From NCBI GenBank assembly GCA_965248135.1, contig CBDFIN010000011.1:682001-746000 (forward strand): a stretch of DNA of 64,000 nt. The letters are read 5' to 3'. Positions 30,126 to 39,065 of this stretch are shown one piece after another. Both the position numbers and the translations under genes were made by a program. The notes under the pieces are model-generated. The model worked only from the letters and a program-made list of their open reading frames with translations, searched no databases and was not told where the DNA came from. The first letter of the stretch is position 1. Every line of letters begins with the position of its first letter. Source of the DNA: SZUA-100 sp965248135 (GTDB lineage Bacteria > Pseudomonadota > Alphaproteobacteria > Rhizobiales > Rhizobiaceae).

Positions 30126-31049
30126 TTGAGCAGGCCCATACAAATCCGGATGGGAGGATACGGCCCACCGACCACCGCTTTTAGCAAAGCACTGAAATTC
30201 ATTGGTGATCGGCTTAGGGCGGATTTCGGTGATGATATCGAAGTAAAATATATCTGGAATATCATGGACCTGGGATATCGCGGCGAAGATATATTATGGC
30301 TGGTCGAAAGCGGTGTTTTGACCCTTGGGTACCAATCAAGCAGCTATTTGACAGACCGTGTACCGGAACTGGGGTTTTTGGATCTGCCGTTTTTGTTTCA
30401 CGACAATGAGCAAGCTCGCTCGGCAATTGACGGCGCATTGGGAGAGCATCTCACCCGAAAAATCGAGGAACAGATCAATTATCGGATAATGGGATATTAT
30501 GAAAACGGCTTCCGGCACATTTCAAACCGTATTCGCCCGGTTAACAAACCTGGGGATCTGGAGGGTATGAAAATCCGCGTCCTTCCAAGTGATGTGCAAG
30601 CCAGAACGTTCGCGTTGCTTGGCGCAATACCCCTAAAAATGGACTTGTCGGATGCTATCAAAAGAATTGGCGAGGGATCGTTAGATGCGCAGGAAAATTC
30701 GCTCGCAAATACCGTAACCTACGGAATTCACAAATTCCATCGCTACCACACACTTTCGAATCATTGCTATATATCGCGACCAATATTCGCGCATCGCGAA
30801 AGCGTCGAAAGCTGGCCGAAAAACCTGCAGGCAGCAATGTATGAAGCGGTTCGGGCATCGATTGAATATCAACGCGGCCTGTCCGAGCAGGAAGCCACCG
30901 ATGCAAGAGAAACAATTACGGAAAAAGGATGCGAAATCGTTGAACTGGATACAACAGCGCAAACAGCATTTCACTCCGCAGTTGAACCACAACATGCTGA
31001 TGCGCGCGTTCTGTTTGGCAATGAATTGTTTCAGCTTGCGGACTTATAG
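30126..31049 (+). CDS. TRAP transporter DctP-family binding protein homologue lacking a signal peptide
   Basis: A 307-aa protein with the DctP fold: VESGVLTLGYQSSSYL, LGFLDLPFLFHDNEQA, GYYENGFRHISNRIRPV, LEGMKIRVLPSDV (Arg-containing ligand motif) and a late GSLDAQENSLANTVTYGIHKF. Such proteins normally start with a Sec signal; here TTG 30126 leads straight into the mature-like IQIRMGGYGPPT and the frame is closed by TAA at 30090, so no leader can be encoded. It may be a cytoplasmic ligand sensor or a gene whose leader was lost when RE copy 7 settled upstream. No TRAP membrane genes are adjacent. Confidence 0.8.
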   Translation: MSRPIQIRMGGYGPPTTAFSKALKFIGDRLRADFGDDIEVKYIWNIMDLGYRGEDILWLVESGVLTLGYQSSSYLTDRVPELGFLDLPFLFHDNEQARSAIDGALGEHLTRKIEEQINYRIMGYYENGFRHISNRIRPVNKPGDLEGMKIRVLPSDVQARTFALLGAIPLKMDLSDAIKRIGEGSLDAQENSLANTVTYGIHKFHRYHTLSNHCYISRPIFAHRESVESWPKNLQAAMYEAVRASIEYQRGLSEQEATDARETITEKGCEIVELDTTAQTAFHSAVEPQHADARVLFGNELFQLADL

Positions 31050-31099
31050 GCGTATTTTCTAATCGTTGATTGCATCCGGTTTGGCCCGGTCTGGATTCA

Positions 31100-31303
31100 C
31101 ACGGCAATCGCTTGAGAGCGATTTGCACGTATTTTGTTAGTTTGCTCCACTGCGGGCGGTTCTTTGCAGCGCTTTCAGCGCCTCAATCACCGTCCTCACA
31201 TGAGCAGTGCTCAGCGCTGACCCGAATTCCCGAGATTTTTCTTTGAAAAAATCCCACCATTCGGGCACCATGCGGATAAACTTTCTTTCAAGCGATCGCC
31301 GTG
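31100..31303. mobile_element. M1 MITE-like element, copy 1
   Basis: A 204-bp element bounded by inverted ends CACGGCAATCGCTTGA / TCAAGCGATCGCCGTG (15 of 16). CTGGATTCA flanks it directly on the left (31091-31099) and recurs at 31305-31313, a target duplication of 9-10 bp. A 44-codon minus-strand frame (31137-31271, MVPEWWDFFKEKSREFG start) is also open in copy 2. About 97% identical to copy 2 (7 differences). No transposase is encoded. Confidence 0.85.
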
Positions 31304-31505
31304 CCTGGATTCACGGTAGATTGTCTTTTTGGGCAAGTTGTGAAGAGTGGATTTCTGCGACGAGCACAGAAATGAAAAACAAATGGCTTTGACCCAAGAT
31401 TTCCGCTTTTAAGATCCGACAATTGATTGGCCCATTCCCCTTCTTTCGTTTCCCGATTCGGTGTTACAGTCGCAATGGATTGAACAAAGCGGAACTAAAC
31501 GGGAA

Positions 31506-32503
31506 ATGTTAAATCATATGGAGAACTTGCACAGCATCGATATTCACGCGCATTTTTATCCAGAGGCCTATTTGAAGATAGTTGAACGAGAAGGCGAGCC
31601 TCACGGGGTCAGCTGTTCATTTGAAAATCCCGTTATTGATACACACGACACCAAAACACCACCGCTTGATATCACCTATTTCGATATCGACGCCCGCATC
31701 ACCTCAATGGATGAAAAGAAGGTTGATGTTCAGGCCCTGTCGTTGAACCAGCCCATGGTTTATTGGGCGCCTGCCGACTTGTCCCGCCGGCTTTCTGAAG
31801 CTTATAATGTTGCCTGCGCTGCTGCCCATATTGCATACCCTGATCGCTATCTGGGGTTGGCAATGCTGCCGATACTTGATGTTTCGATGGCGCTGGCGGA
31901 GCTGAAGCGTGCAACAGCCCTGCCCGGCATGCGTGGAATATATATGGCAACCCGGATTGGTGACAAGGAATTGTCTGACCGGGCATTTTTGCCGATTTAT
32001 CAAGCAATTGAAGACTTGGGCCTGACGATCTTTTTGCATCCGGTGAATGTCGTTGATCCGCAACGTTTGCAGCAATTCTATCTGAACAACTTTATCGGTA
32101 ATCCGGCAGAATCGGCCATTGCCGCTTCCCAAGTGATCTTTGGTGAAGTTCTCGACACGTTCCCGAACTTGACCTTTTGCCTCCCCCATGGCGGCGGCAC
32201 ATTCCCTTATTTGATCGACCGCATTACCCATGGCCGGGGTGTACGCGATGAATGCAAACATCTGAAAACCCCGCCAAACGACTATTTGCGCCGATTTTAT
32301 TATGACACCGTCACCCATTCTTACCCGGCACTTGACTGTCTGATTTCACTGGTTGGTGCGGATCGGGTGATGCTTGGCAGCGATTTTTGTTTTGATATGT
32401 CGTACCAGGACCCGGTCGAAGTCGTTATCAACATCCAGGATTAAGTGATGCGGACCGGCAATCAATCATGAGCGGTAACGCTAAATGTCTGCTGGGTCTC
32501 TAG
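31506..32503 (+). pseudogene. Amidohydrolase (ACMSD-like decarboxylase family), frameshifted near the 3' end
   Basis: The frame starting at ATG 31506 (an upstream GTG at 31461 is less likely) has the amidohydrolase-2 metal motif IDIHAHF (H14, H16), a barrel His in FLHPVN, LPHGGG and GSDFCFDM. Members decarboxylate aromatic or muconate-type acids. Frame 0 stops at 32442-32444 after INIQD. The next frame continues with the expected family ending DADRQSIMSGNAKCLLGL, finishing at TAG 32501-32503. A single base (one T in GATTAAG) is missing near 32440. The downstream TAG is part of the first CTAGTGG hairpin. The loss could be real or a sequencing error; the protein would lack about 20 residues. 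Confidence 0.8.
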
Positions 32504-32577
32504 TGGTTCTGTACCAACATTTGCATCCGCCAGCGGCTCGTACTTATGGCAAATGTTGGAATCATAAGAACCACTAG
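32500..32577. repeat. CTAGTGG hairpin, type A, copy 1
   Basis: 78 bp. Outer stem CTAGTGGTTCT/AGAACCACTAG, asymmetric internal loop, inner stem CCAACATTTGC/GCAAATGTTGG, about 22-nt loop. Overlaps the end of the amidohydrolase reading frame. Confidence 0.85.
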
Positions 32578-32591
32578 AATTCAATAAGTTG

Positions 32592-32668
32592 CTAGTGGTC
32601 TTTGTGGCCAAAACGCTTGAAAAAGAACGTGCTGAAAAGGGATTCAAGCGTTTCGGCCAGACCACTAG
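32592..32668. repeat. CTAGTGG hairpin, type C
   Basis: 77 bp. Outer stem CTAGTGGTCT/AGACCACTAG, then GGCC/GGCC and AACGCTTGAA/TTCAAGCGTT inner pairing. It lies 14 bp after the type A copy and 31 bp before the 2Fe-2S subunit gene, whose leader it must structure. Confidence 0.85.
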
Positions 32669-32699
32669 GGGCTGTTACGTATCAGGATTTGGAGTACTC

Positions 32700-33167
32700 A
32701 TGACGCAATATGCATTAACAATTAATGGCCGCGAACAGGTTGTGGATGTGGATCCGCAAACACCGTTGATTTATGTGCTGCGCAATGACTTGAAGCTCAA
32801 GGGGGCCAAGTTTGGATGTGGATTGGAGCAATGCGGCGCCTGCATGGTGATGGTTGATGGCAAAGCTGCATATTCATGCTCAACCCCGGTTGCCGCATTC
32901 GCCGGTAAAGCGATAACCACCATTGAAGGAATTGGCACAGTTGATCAATTACACCCCATCCAAAAGGCCTTCATCACCGAGCGAGCAGCACAATGCGGCT
33001 ATTGCATTCCAGGCATAATAGTCTCAACCAAAGCGCTGCTGGATAATAACCCCGATCCCACCGACCAACAAATCAAAGAAGCCCTTTCAGGCCACCTTTG
33101 CCGCTGCGGAACTCACGCTTCCATCATCAAAGCCGTGCTTCGGGCTGCCAAGGATATGCGCCCGTGA
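32700..33167 (+). CDS. (2Fe-2S)-binding small subunit of a molybdenum hydroxylase
   Basis: A 155-aa protein, ATG 32700 behind GGAG; longer open frames read into the hairpin repeats and were rejected. A plant-type ferredoxin domain has C40, C45, C48 and C60 (FGCGLEQCGACMV). A C-terminal helical domain holds the second cluster: C99, C102, C134, C136 (QCGYCIPG, CRCG). It passes electrons from the molybdenum subunit, as in isoquinoline 1-oxidoreductase IorA or nicotinate dehydrogenase. Its stop overlaps the large-subunit GTG by 4 nt (GTGA), so the subunits are translationally coupled. Confidence 0.93.
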   Translation: MTQYALTINGREQVVDVDPQTPLIYVLRNDLKLKGAKFGCGLEQCGACMVMVDGKAAYSCSTPVAAFAGKAITTIEGIGTVDQLHPIQKAFITERAAQCGYCIPGIIVSTKALLDNNPDPTDQQIKEALSGHLCRCGTHASIIKAVLRAAKDMRP

Positions 33168-35320
33168 CCCTGTCCTCCAGTCTCATTCGAACGCCAAGCC
33201 TCGATGCCTGGATAAAAATCCACGGTGATGGACAAATCGTCATTTGTACCGGAAAGGCAGAACTGGGGCAAAAAATAACAACCGCTATTGCCGTGATTGC
33301 GGCTGAAGAACTGGACGTCGAGCCTGAGCGGATCACCGTTCAGACCGCCAGTACCGCTGTTACTCCGGATGAGCGTTACACCGGCGGAAGCGCTTCCATG
33401 GAAGAAAGCGGCACGGCCGTTCGTCAGGCATCGGCCCAGGCCCGAAAAATCATGCTTGACATGGCTGCTGATTTTTTAAACGAGCCAACCGAGGATCTGA
33501 TCATTGACGATGGTGAGATTCGTGGCCGTTCAAATGACTTGCGTGTCACCTATTGGAGCCTGATGGGCGGCAAACATTTTAATTGCGATATCACAGATGA
33601 TGTCACCGCCAAATCACCAGACCGATATCGATTGATCGGAAAACCTGTTCCAGGGAGCGGATTTGAAGCTTTGGTGACCGGAGCACCCGTCTTCGTCCAA
33701 GATATGGAACTCCAAAATATGATACATGCGCGGGTCATCCGCCCGCCGAATTATTTGGCCCGGCTGGTCGAATTGGATGATGCGCCTGTGCTGGCCATGA
33801 AAGGTGTTATCGATGTCATTCGCGATGGCAGTTTTCTGGCTGTGGCTGGCGAACGTGAAGAACAAGCCGTTGCGGCTGCCGCCAAGCTAAAATCCCTGAC
33901 CTGTTGGGATGAGAGTAATCGCCTAGACGCATCGGCCGGTATTTTTGAGCAACTTTTGTCCAAACCCCGCCAGAGCCTGTCTGTGGTAGAGGGTCTACCC
34001 CAAGATGGCCCGGTTCCGGTTATTTCTGTTCCTGCGGATGCAACGACAACTCTCAAAGCAACCTATTTGCGTCCCTACCAGATGCATGGTTCTATCGGTC
34101 CTTCGGCAGCAATGGCCTGGCATCAGGAAAACGGGCTGAGCGTGTGGAGCCATGCTCAAGGGGTGTACCCTCTTCGCAGCGCCCTTGCCGATGTGCTGGA
34201 ATTGCCGGAAGACTTCATAAATGTCACCCATGTGCAAGGGCCGGGAAGTTATGGGCACAATGGTGCTGACGATGTAGCGCTTGATGCGGCCCTGGTTGCC
34301 CGCGCCATCAAAGGTCGCCCTGTATTATTAAAATGGGAACGTGAAGATGAGCACGCGTGGGAACCCTATGGGTCGGCAATGCGGATCGAAGTTGAGGCCA
34401 GTCTCGATGACAATGGCCAGATCAATCAATGGAGTCATGAGACCTACTCCGACACCCAAGTTGCCCGCCCCGCAGCGCATGGCGAGTTATCACAACTGCT
34501 TGCGGCCTGGCATTTAGCCCAGCCTCGTGAGCAACCCAATGCCACTCCTGCCAGGGCAGCCCATGCCGGAATTCACCGCAATGCCGAACCGATTTACGCC
34601 TTCCCCAACAAACGCATTGTCAAGCATCTGGTAGGTGATTTGCCGCTTCGGGTTTCAGCATTGCGCTCGCTGGGGGCATACGGCAACATATTTGCGCTGG
34701 AATCGTTTGTCGATGAGTTGGCCCATCATCATGGCCTGGACCCGTTTGAATTTCGTATGGCCTATTTAACCGATGAGCGTGCCCGCACGGTGCTGAAAGC
34801 GGCGATTGAAAAAGCCGGGTATCCACCCAAAATCGAAGATCACGGCCTGGGTATCGCCATTGCCAGGTACAAAAACCAGAAAGCCTATGCGGCCGTTGCC
34901 ATAGATTTGAGTGTCGACGAATTTGGCCAAATCCAGCTCCATCGGGCAGTGATTGCCGCAGACGCAGGCCAGGTCGTCGACCCCGAGGGCCTATCAAGCC
35001 AACTTGAAGGGGGGGTGGTTCAATCGGCCAGCTGGACCCTTAAGGAACAGGTGACTTTCGATAGCAGCGGGATCACCAGCCGCGATTGGGAAAGCTACCC
35101 CATATTGAAGTTCACTGAAGCGCCGGTGATTGATACGGTTTTGATCGACAGGCCAGATCAGCCGTTCCTCGGAGCTGGTGAAGCCACCCAGGGCCCAACC
35201 GCTGCCGCTATAGGAAATGCAGTCTACAGCGCCACGGGGATCAGATTACGCAAACTTCCGTTCACCGCTGAAAACATACGCCAGGCGGCAGCGGCACAAG
35301 CTTCCCCTGGTATAGCATGA
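33164..35320 (+). CDS. Molybdopterin-binding large subunit of a xanthine dehydrogenase-family hydroxylase (IorB-like)
   Basis: A 718-aa protein starting at GTG 33164 in the small-subunit stop. The aldehyde oxidase/xanthine dehydrogenase molybdopterin pattern is present: GKAELGQKITTAIAVIAAEEL, TPDERYTGGSASMEESG, an RPYQMHGSIGPSA segment, QGPGSYGHNGADD, ALRSLGAYGN and the active-site GAGEATQGP near the end. The family hydroxylates N-heterocycles or aldehydes. No Tat signal, FAD subunit, cytochrome or XdhC-type chaperone gene is adjacent. The last two codons and TGA stop (ATA GCA TGA) belong to RE copy 8. Substrate unknown. Confidence 0.9.
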   Translation: MTLSSSLIRTPSLDAWIKIHGDGQIVICTGKAELGQKITTAIAVIAAEELDVEPERITVQTASTAVTPDERYTGGSASMEESGTAVRQASAQARKIMLDMAADFLNEPTEDLIIDDGEIRGRSNDLRVTYWSLMGGKHFNCDITDDVTAKSPDRYRLIGKPVPGSGFEALVTGAPVFVQDMELQNMIHARVIRPPNYLARLVELDDAPVLAMKGVIDVIRDGSFLAVAGEREEQAVAAAAKLKSLTCWDESNRLDASAGIFEQLLSKPRQSLSVVEGLPQDGPVPVISVPADATTTLKATYLRPYQMHGSIGPSAAMAWHQENGLSVWSHAQGVYPLRSALADVLELPEDFINVTHVQGPGSYGHNGADDVALDAALVARAIKGRPVLLKWEREDEHAWEPYGSAMRIEVEASLDDNGQINQWSHETYSDTQVARPAAHGELSQLLAAWHLAQPREQPNATPARAAHAGIHRNAEPIYAFPNKRIVKHLVGDLPLRVSALRSLGAYGNIFALESFVDELAHHHGLDPFEFRMAYLTDERARTVLKAAIEKAGYPPKIEDHGLGIAIARYKNQKAYAAVAIDLSVDEFGQIQLHRAVIAADAGQVVDPEGLSSQLEGGVVQSASWTLKEQVTFDSSGITSRDWESYPILKFTEAPVIDTVLIDRPDQPFLGAGEATQGPTAAAIGNAVYSATGIRLRKLPFTAENIRQAAAAQASPGIA

Positions 35321-35500
35321 TTACTTTAAAGTGATCATGGCACATCAGGAGCGATTGAAGCCCGATGTACAAATTGATGAAATCAATTTGCCGGCAAAAC
35401 CAACCGGCACCTTTGCGTCGCCCCCGCGGAGGCCCGGGCAACGCCGCCGTGAGCGAAGAGAGTAGTGAATAGAATCATTTTTAAAGGTGTCCAGCTGTAT
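35311..35500. repeat. RE element copy 8, full length
   Basis: TATAGCATGATTACTTTAAA palindrome end, AGGAGCGATTGAAGCCC, the CAAATTGAT/ATCAATTTG hairpin, the GC-rich core, GCCGTGAGCGAAGAGAG and GGTGTCCAGCTGTAT end. It starts inside the large-subunit gene and ends at the GST stop codon. Confidence 0.88.
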
Positions 35501-36135
35501 TATGCAGGCATCGGGATTTTTTGATCCGATGGCGGTACATTCCAGCCTTTTTGCACTGCCGGACGACTGGCGATTGCTTTATACCAGCGCGCGACATTTG
35601 GATAATCGGTGAGATCAATGGTCTGCCAGTCGTGTCGCGCAATCCACGGCCAGGTGGCGATATCAGCAATTGAATATCCTTCGCCGTTCAAATATTCATT
35701 GGTGCTAAGGCGCTCGTTCATGACACGATATAGCCGTTTGCCTTCCGTCAAATATCGATCCTCTGCATAAGGAGCGATGCCGGGATTATATTTGGTAAAG
35801 TGATGCACTTGACCCAATATCGGGCCGACACCTCCCATTTGCCACATCAACCACTCCAGCGTTGCCCATCGGGCTTTGTCATCACCGGGCATAAATCTTC
35901 CAGCCTTTTCCGCCAGATAGATCAAGATTGCGCCGGATTCAAACAGTTGTACACCGGTATCGTGATCGACAATTGCCGGAATCTTGTTATTTGGACTGAT
36001 TTTCAAGAATTCGGGTTTGTGCTGATCGCCTTGTCCAATGTGGATAGGATGAACATTATACTCCAGCCCAAGCTCATCCAGCATAATAGAAATCTTGCGG
36101 CCGTTGGGGGTCGTCCAGGTATAAAGATCGATCAT
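35500..36135 (-). CDS. Glutathione S-transferase, YfcG/Nu-class-like
   Basis: A 211-aa protein with an N-terminal thioredoxin fold (MIDLYTWTTPNGRKISIMLDE, NNKIPAIVD, LFESGAILIYLAEKAG) and C-terminal helical domain (MWQMGGVGPILGQVHHF, YSIADIATWPWIARHD). The TTPNGRK active-site region and GxGPxxGQ stretch are those of E. coli YfcG, a glutathione-dependent disulfide reductase, rather than classical conjugating GSTs. It converges with the molybdenum hydroxylase across RE copy 8. Confidence 0.92.
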   Translation of the reverse strand: MIDLYTWTTPNGRKISIMLDELGLEYNVHPIHIGQGDQHKPEFLKISPNNKIPAIVDHDTGVQLFESGAILIYLAEKAGRFMPGDDKARWATLEWLMWQMGGVGPILGQVHHFTKYNPGIAPYAEDRYLTEGKRLYRVMNERLSTNEYLNGEGYSIADIATWPWIARHDWQTIDLTDYPNVARWYKAIASRPAVQKGWNVPPSDQKIPMPA

Positions 36136-36802
36136 TGTCAGTTGCTCTCCAGATTATGGTTTAAGACGGGCTCATACCAACGTCCCTTGGTATAATATCA
36201 GTAGCGGCTTGAGCTGAGGGTGTCATTGCCTGAACCGATCAAGGCCAATTCCTGCCAAAGACCGCCGGTACCTGAGGTTGAAATGGTGATCTGTCGAGAA
36301 CAAACTGAATTGACCGGTTTATGTTCCATTGTAATTGTCCGCTTCTGTTTTAAGCGTTGATGGGCAAGTTGTAAGGAGTGTCAAGCGACTGGAGGCTTGA
36401 CCATCAACGCTTTGGCGTTGAAAGGGTTCACGCGGCCTGTTGGCTTTCACACCTCCTTTCCTTTCCATCCTCATCAAAGCGGCTTTGAATGCCAAAGAGC
36501 TGTGATCGAGAGCGCCGCCGTCGGGTCGACCGCATTGAACACAAAGGGTACAGTGCGAATAGTGCAAACTCAACAACAACTACCAAACGCGCAACCCGTT
36601 ACCTCGACAGGAACCGAAATGCAAATAAACTTTGAAGGCTGGGAGGACAGGAAATGGGACGCATAAAAATTGTACCAATGCAAGACGAGGGAACAGCTCT
36701 GCCAGTATACAATACTTCATCTCCGCAGTTCGTGTTTGCAAATTCCCCAAAATGAAGTTTCCTATGAATTAGTGGAGCTAACCGACAGCAATAAGTACCA
36801 GT

Positions 36803-36877
36803 CTAGTGGAATGAATTTAACATTTGAGTCCCACTTGCAGCTTCATTCTTTTTCAAATGTCAAATTCATTCCACTAG
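36803..36877. repeat. CTAGTGG hairpin, type B, copy 1
   Basis: 75 bp, reverse orientation relative to the copies at 60.5 kb. Outer CTAGTGGAAT/ATTCCACTAG, inner stem around AACATTTGA/TCAAATGTC with some mismatches. Confidence 0.8.
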
Positions 36878-37209
36878 TCGGATGGTTTGGACTGACATCA
36901 AGTCAGATTAGGCAACATAAGTCGATCAAACATAACGCATAACTCGATGAAAAAAATTGGAAAGCACGACTGCCGTCCATGAATCGATTGCCGCGAAGTC
37001 TGCTTTAAGGCGCTCCATTAAAGTCGATTTTGAAAAGCTGAATACCCACAACCCCCTAACGCAGCCGCAGCGATGTTTTTGGCGAATGCCTGAATAGCCC
37101 GCACAGCAACAATTCATACACGACGAAACGAATGGCGGTCGTTGTTTACTTCCCTCGGGTTCAATCGTACCAGACATGTGAAACGTTTGCGGCGCTGAAC
37201 TCGTTATAT

Positions 37210-37413
37210 CACGGCAATCGCTTGAAAGCGATTTGCACGTATTTTGTTAGTTTGCTCCGCTGCGGGCGGTTCTTTGCGGCGCTTTCAGCGCCTCAATCAC
37301 CGTCCTCACATGAGCAATGCTCAGGGCTGACCCGAATTCCCGAGATTTTTCTTTGAAAAAATCCCTCCATTCGGGCGCCATGCGGATAAACTTTCTTTCA
37401 AGCGATCGCCGTG
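37210..37413. mobile_element. M1 MITE-like element, copy 2
   Basis: 204 bp with the same inverted ends as copy 1. CTCGTTATAT is repeated exactly at 37200-37209 and 37414-37423, a 10-bp target duplication. The 44-codon minus-strand frame is at 37247-37381. Confidence 0.87.
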
Positions 37414-37501
37414 CTCGTTATATGCAGCTGGCCGGATCGCCCCGCTTACGGACAATTTCCACGACTGTACGTGCTGGCACAAGCAGTATAACTGCGCATT
37501 A

Positions 37502-37662
37502 ATACCAACTGCATCAAAGATTAGCCTATGCCATCGTCATCCGCCGACCTGATCGGCGGGCCTTGAGCAGAACAACTGGGACTTGTGGCCTGCGGTTGAC
37601 CGGTCAAGCCGGCCAGTGACGCTCGATTTTTTTGGTGATTCGAGATCAGCTGCGTCTGGTAT
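37502..37662. repeat. D element, copy 1
   Basis: 161 bp with ATACCAACTGC and GCGTCTGGTAT ends and a central CCGCCGACCTGATCGGCGG hairpin. Clear similarity to copy 2 at 45286 throughout. It lies 50 bp downstream of the stop of the LVIVD gene. Confidence 0.75.
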
Positions 37663-37711
37663 TGACCGTTTGCAGCCATAATTTCGCCGCCTCGCAGGCC
37701 TTCTCAGCACC

Positions 37712-38974
37712 CTATCCATCATATTCCAGAATGAACATTCCGCCGTTGTAATCATTGCTATAAATCAGCCCGTCGGCCGATACCCACACGTCGCAGGACT
37801 GGATCACTCTTGGCCGGTTGGGGCGATGGTCAACCATACGCTTGGGTGCGGGTGGAACAAAAGCCGCAATCTCGTCTGGACGGAAGGCATTGCTGATGTC
37901 GAAAACACGGATACCGGCATTTTGATAGGTGGCAAAAATAGTATCTGAGCTGACCATGCCGTCCGGGCGGTTTTCATGGATATTGTGCGGACCGAAATGG
38001 GCACCCTTGTTGGCATAATCGGCCTCATCGGGGGTCGGGAAGGTTGAAATACTCACCGGATTTGAGGGTTCACGAATGTCGAACATCCAGATGTATTTGA
38101 TCCCGTCTTCACAATTATCCAGGACTGATTCATCGGCTACCACCATCAACTCGCGATCAGGCAATGGCAGACAATTGTGGGTGCCGCCGCCAAACGGTGG
38201 CGACCAGTTGCGATGGGTTATGAGACTTGGCGCGGACCGGTCGGAAACATCCATTATCACCAGGCCCGCATCGCGCCAGGCACCATAAGCGGTATCCCCA
38301 TGGACAATGGCGTGGTGAAGCCCGTTGCGCCGGGTCGCCTCCCAGTCGGGTGTTTCGCCCGCGGCCGTATTCATGCCGGGCAGCCAGTAGCGACCGGCTT
38401 CCTTTGGTTGGGCAGGATCCGCCAGGTCGATGGTCATGAAGATATAGTCGGTAAAACCGTCGAGCAACACCGAGGCATAAGCCCAGCGGCCACCAACATA
38501 CCAGATGCGGTGAATGCCGCCGCCTTCAACCGGCATGAAGCCGATCTGACGCGGTTCCTGCGGGCTTGAAATGTCATAGACAGACATGCCCGCGGTCCAG
38601 TTGCGTTGCTGGGCCTGCACACCATCTGCCGTTCCGACCTTCTTGCCCAACGCACCCTTATAATAGTTCCTTTCGTCCTGAAATTCAGCCACAGCGAACA
38701 TATCTCTGGCGTTGATCACCAACAGCAGATCGCCGTGGGTCTGCAGGTGGATATTCCAGGTATTTGCCGGGGCCTGAAAATAGTTTACCGGCTTGGGGTC
38801 ACGCGGATTGCGCACGTCAATGACCGTAAACCCCTTGGAAAACATATGGCCGGTAAAGGCGTAGCCCTTGTTCACCATCAATTGCACGCCATCTGGACGA
38901 CCACCTTGATCGGAATATCCGATCAATTTCATGTTCTTGGCAAATTCCGGTTTGGGTAAATCTTGACTGGACAT
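37712..38974 (-). CDS. LVIVD-repeat beta-propeller protein
   Basis: A 420-aa protein starting at ATG 38974 with AGGAGC eight bases before; seven extra upstream residues have no ribosome site. Repeated blades of the LVIVD type occur (KGFTVIDVRNPRDPKPVNYF, GMSVYDISSPQEPRQIGF, AGLVIMDVSDRSAPSLITH, IWMFDIREPSNPVSI, IRVFDISNAFRPDEIAAF), giving about six or seven propeller blades. His-rich loops (IHLQTHGD, GLHHAIVHGD, GPHNIHENRP) could bind metal, as in selenium-binding-like proteins. No signal peptide. First gene of a minus-strand group with the hydroxyacid dehydrogenase. The biochemical role is unknown. Confidence 0.8.
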   Translation of the reverse strand: MSSQDLPKPEFAKNMKLIGYSDQGGRPDGVQLMVNKGYAFTGHMFSKGFTVIDVRNPRDPKPVNYFQAPANTWNIHLQTHGDLLLVINARDMFAVAEFQDERNYYKGALGKKVGTADGVQAQQRNWTAGMSVYDISSPQEPRQIGFMPVEGGGIHRIWYVGGRWAYASVLLDGFTDYIFMTIDLADPAQPKEAGRYWLPGMNTAAGETPDWEATRRNGLHHAIVHGDTAYGAWRDAGLVIMDVSDRSAPSLITHRNWSPPFGGGTHNCLPLPDRELMVVADESVLDNCEDGIKYIWMFDIREPSNPVSISTFPTPDEADYANKGAHFGPHNIHENRPDGMVSSDTIFATYQNAGIRVFDISNAFRPDEIAAFVPPAPKRMVDHRPNRPRVIQSCDVWVSADGLIYSNDYNGGMFILEYDG

Positions 38975-39065
38975 TGGTGTCGCTCCTGATGTCACGAGGA
39001 AACAAAACTCACTCGGTTGAGCAAAGCTTGCGTTTGGCGTATTTCACATGAAAATCATAATTGGC

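Larger units (their letters stand above)
36136..37711. other. Repeat-rich stretch without recognisable genes
   Basis: About 1.6 kb. It contains a 20-bp ATACCAA...TTGGTAT inverted repeat (36174-36193), a type B CTAGTGG hairpin, M1 copy 2 and D copy 1. Short frames at 36319-36579 (-), 36397-36666 (+) and 36926-37177 (-) have no convincing ribosome sites or recognised motifs. They may be decayed genes. Confidence 0.55.

Noticed and set aside
33098..33163. Longer N-terminus for the molybdenum large subunit
   Set aside because: It overlaps conserved cysteine codons of the small subunit; GTG 33164 in a GTGA overlap is the usual arrangement.
31314..36390. A GGGCAAGTTGT-containing stretch seen at 31330 and 36363
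   Set aside because: Similarity covers under 25 bases and could be chance.
36926..37177. 83-codon minus-strand frame with many Cys (CMNCCC)
   Set aside because: No ribosome site or family match and it lies in the repeat-rich degenerate stretch.
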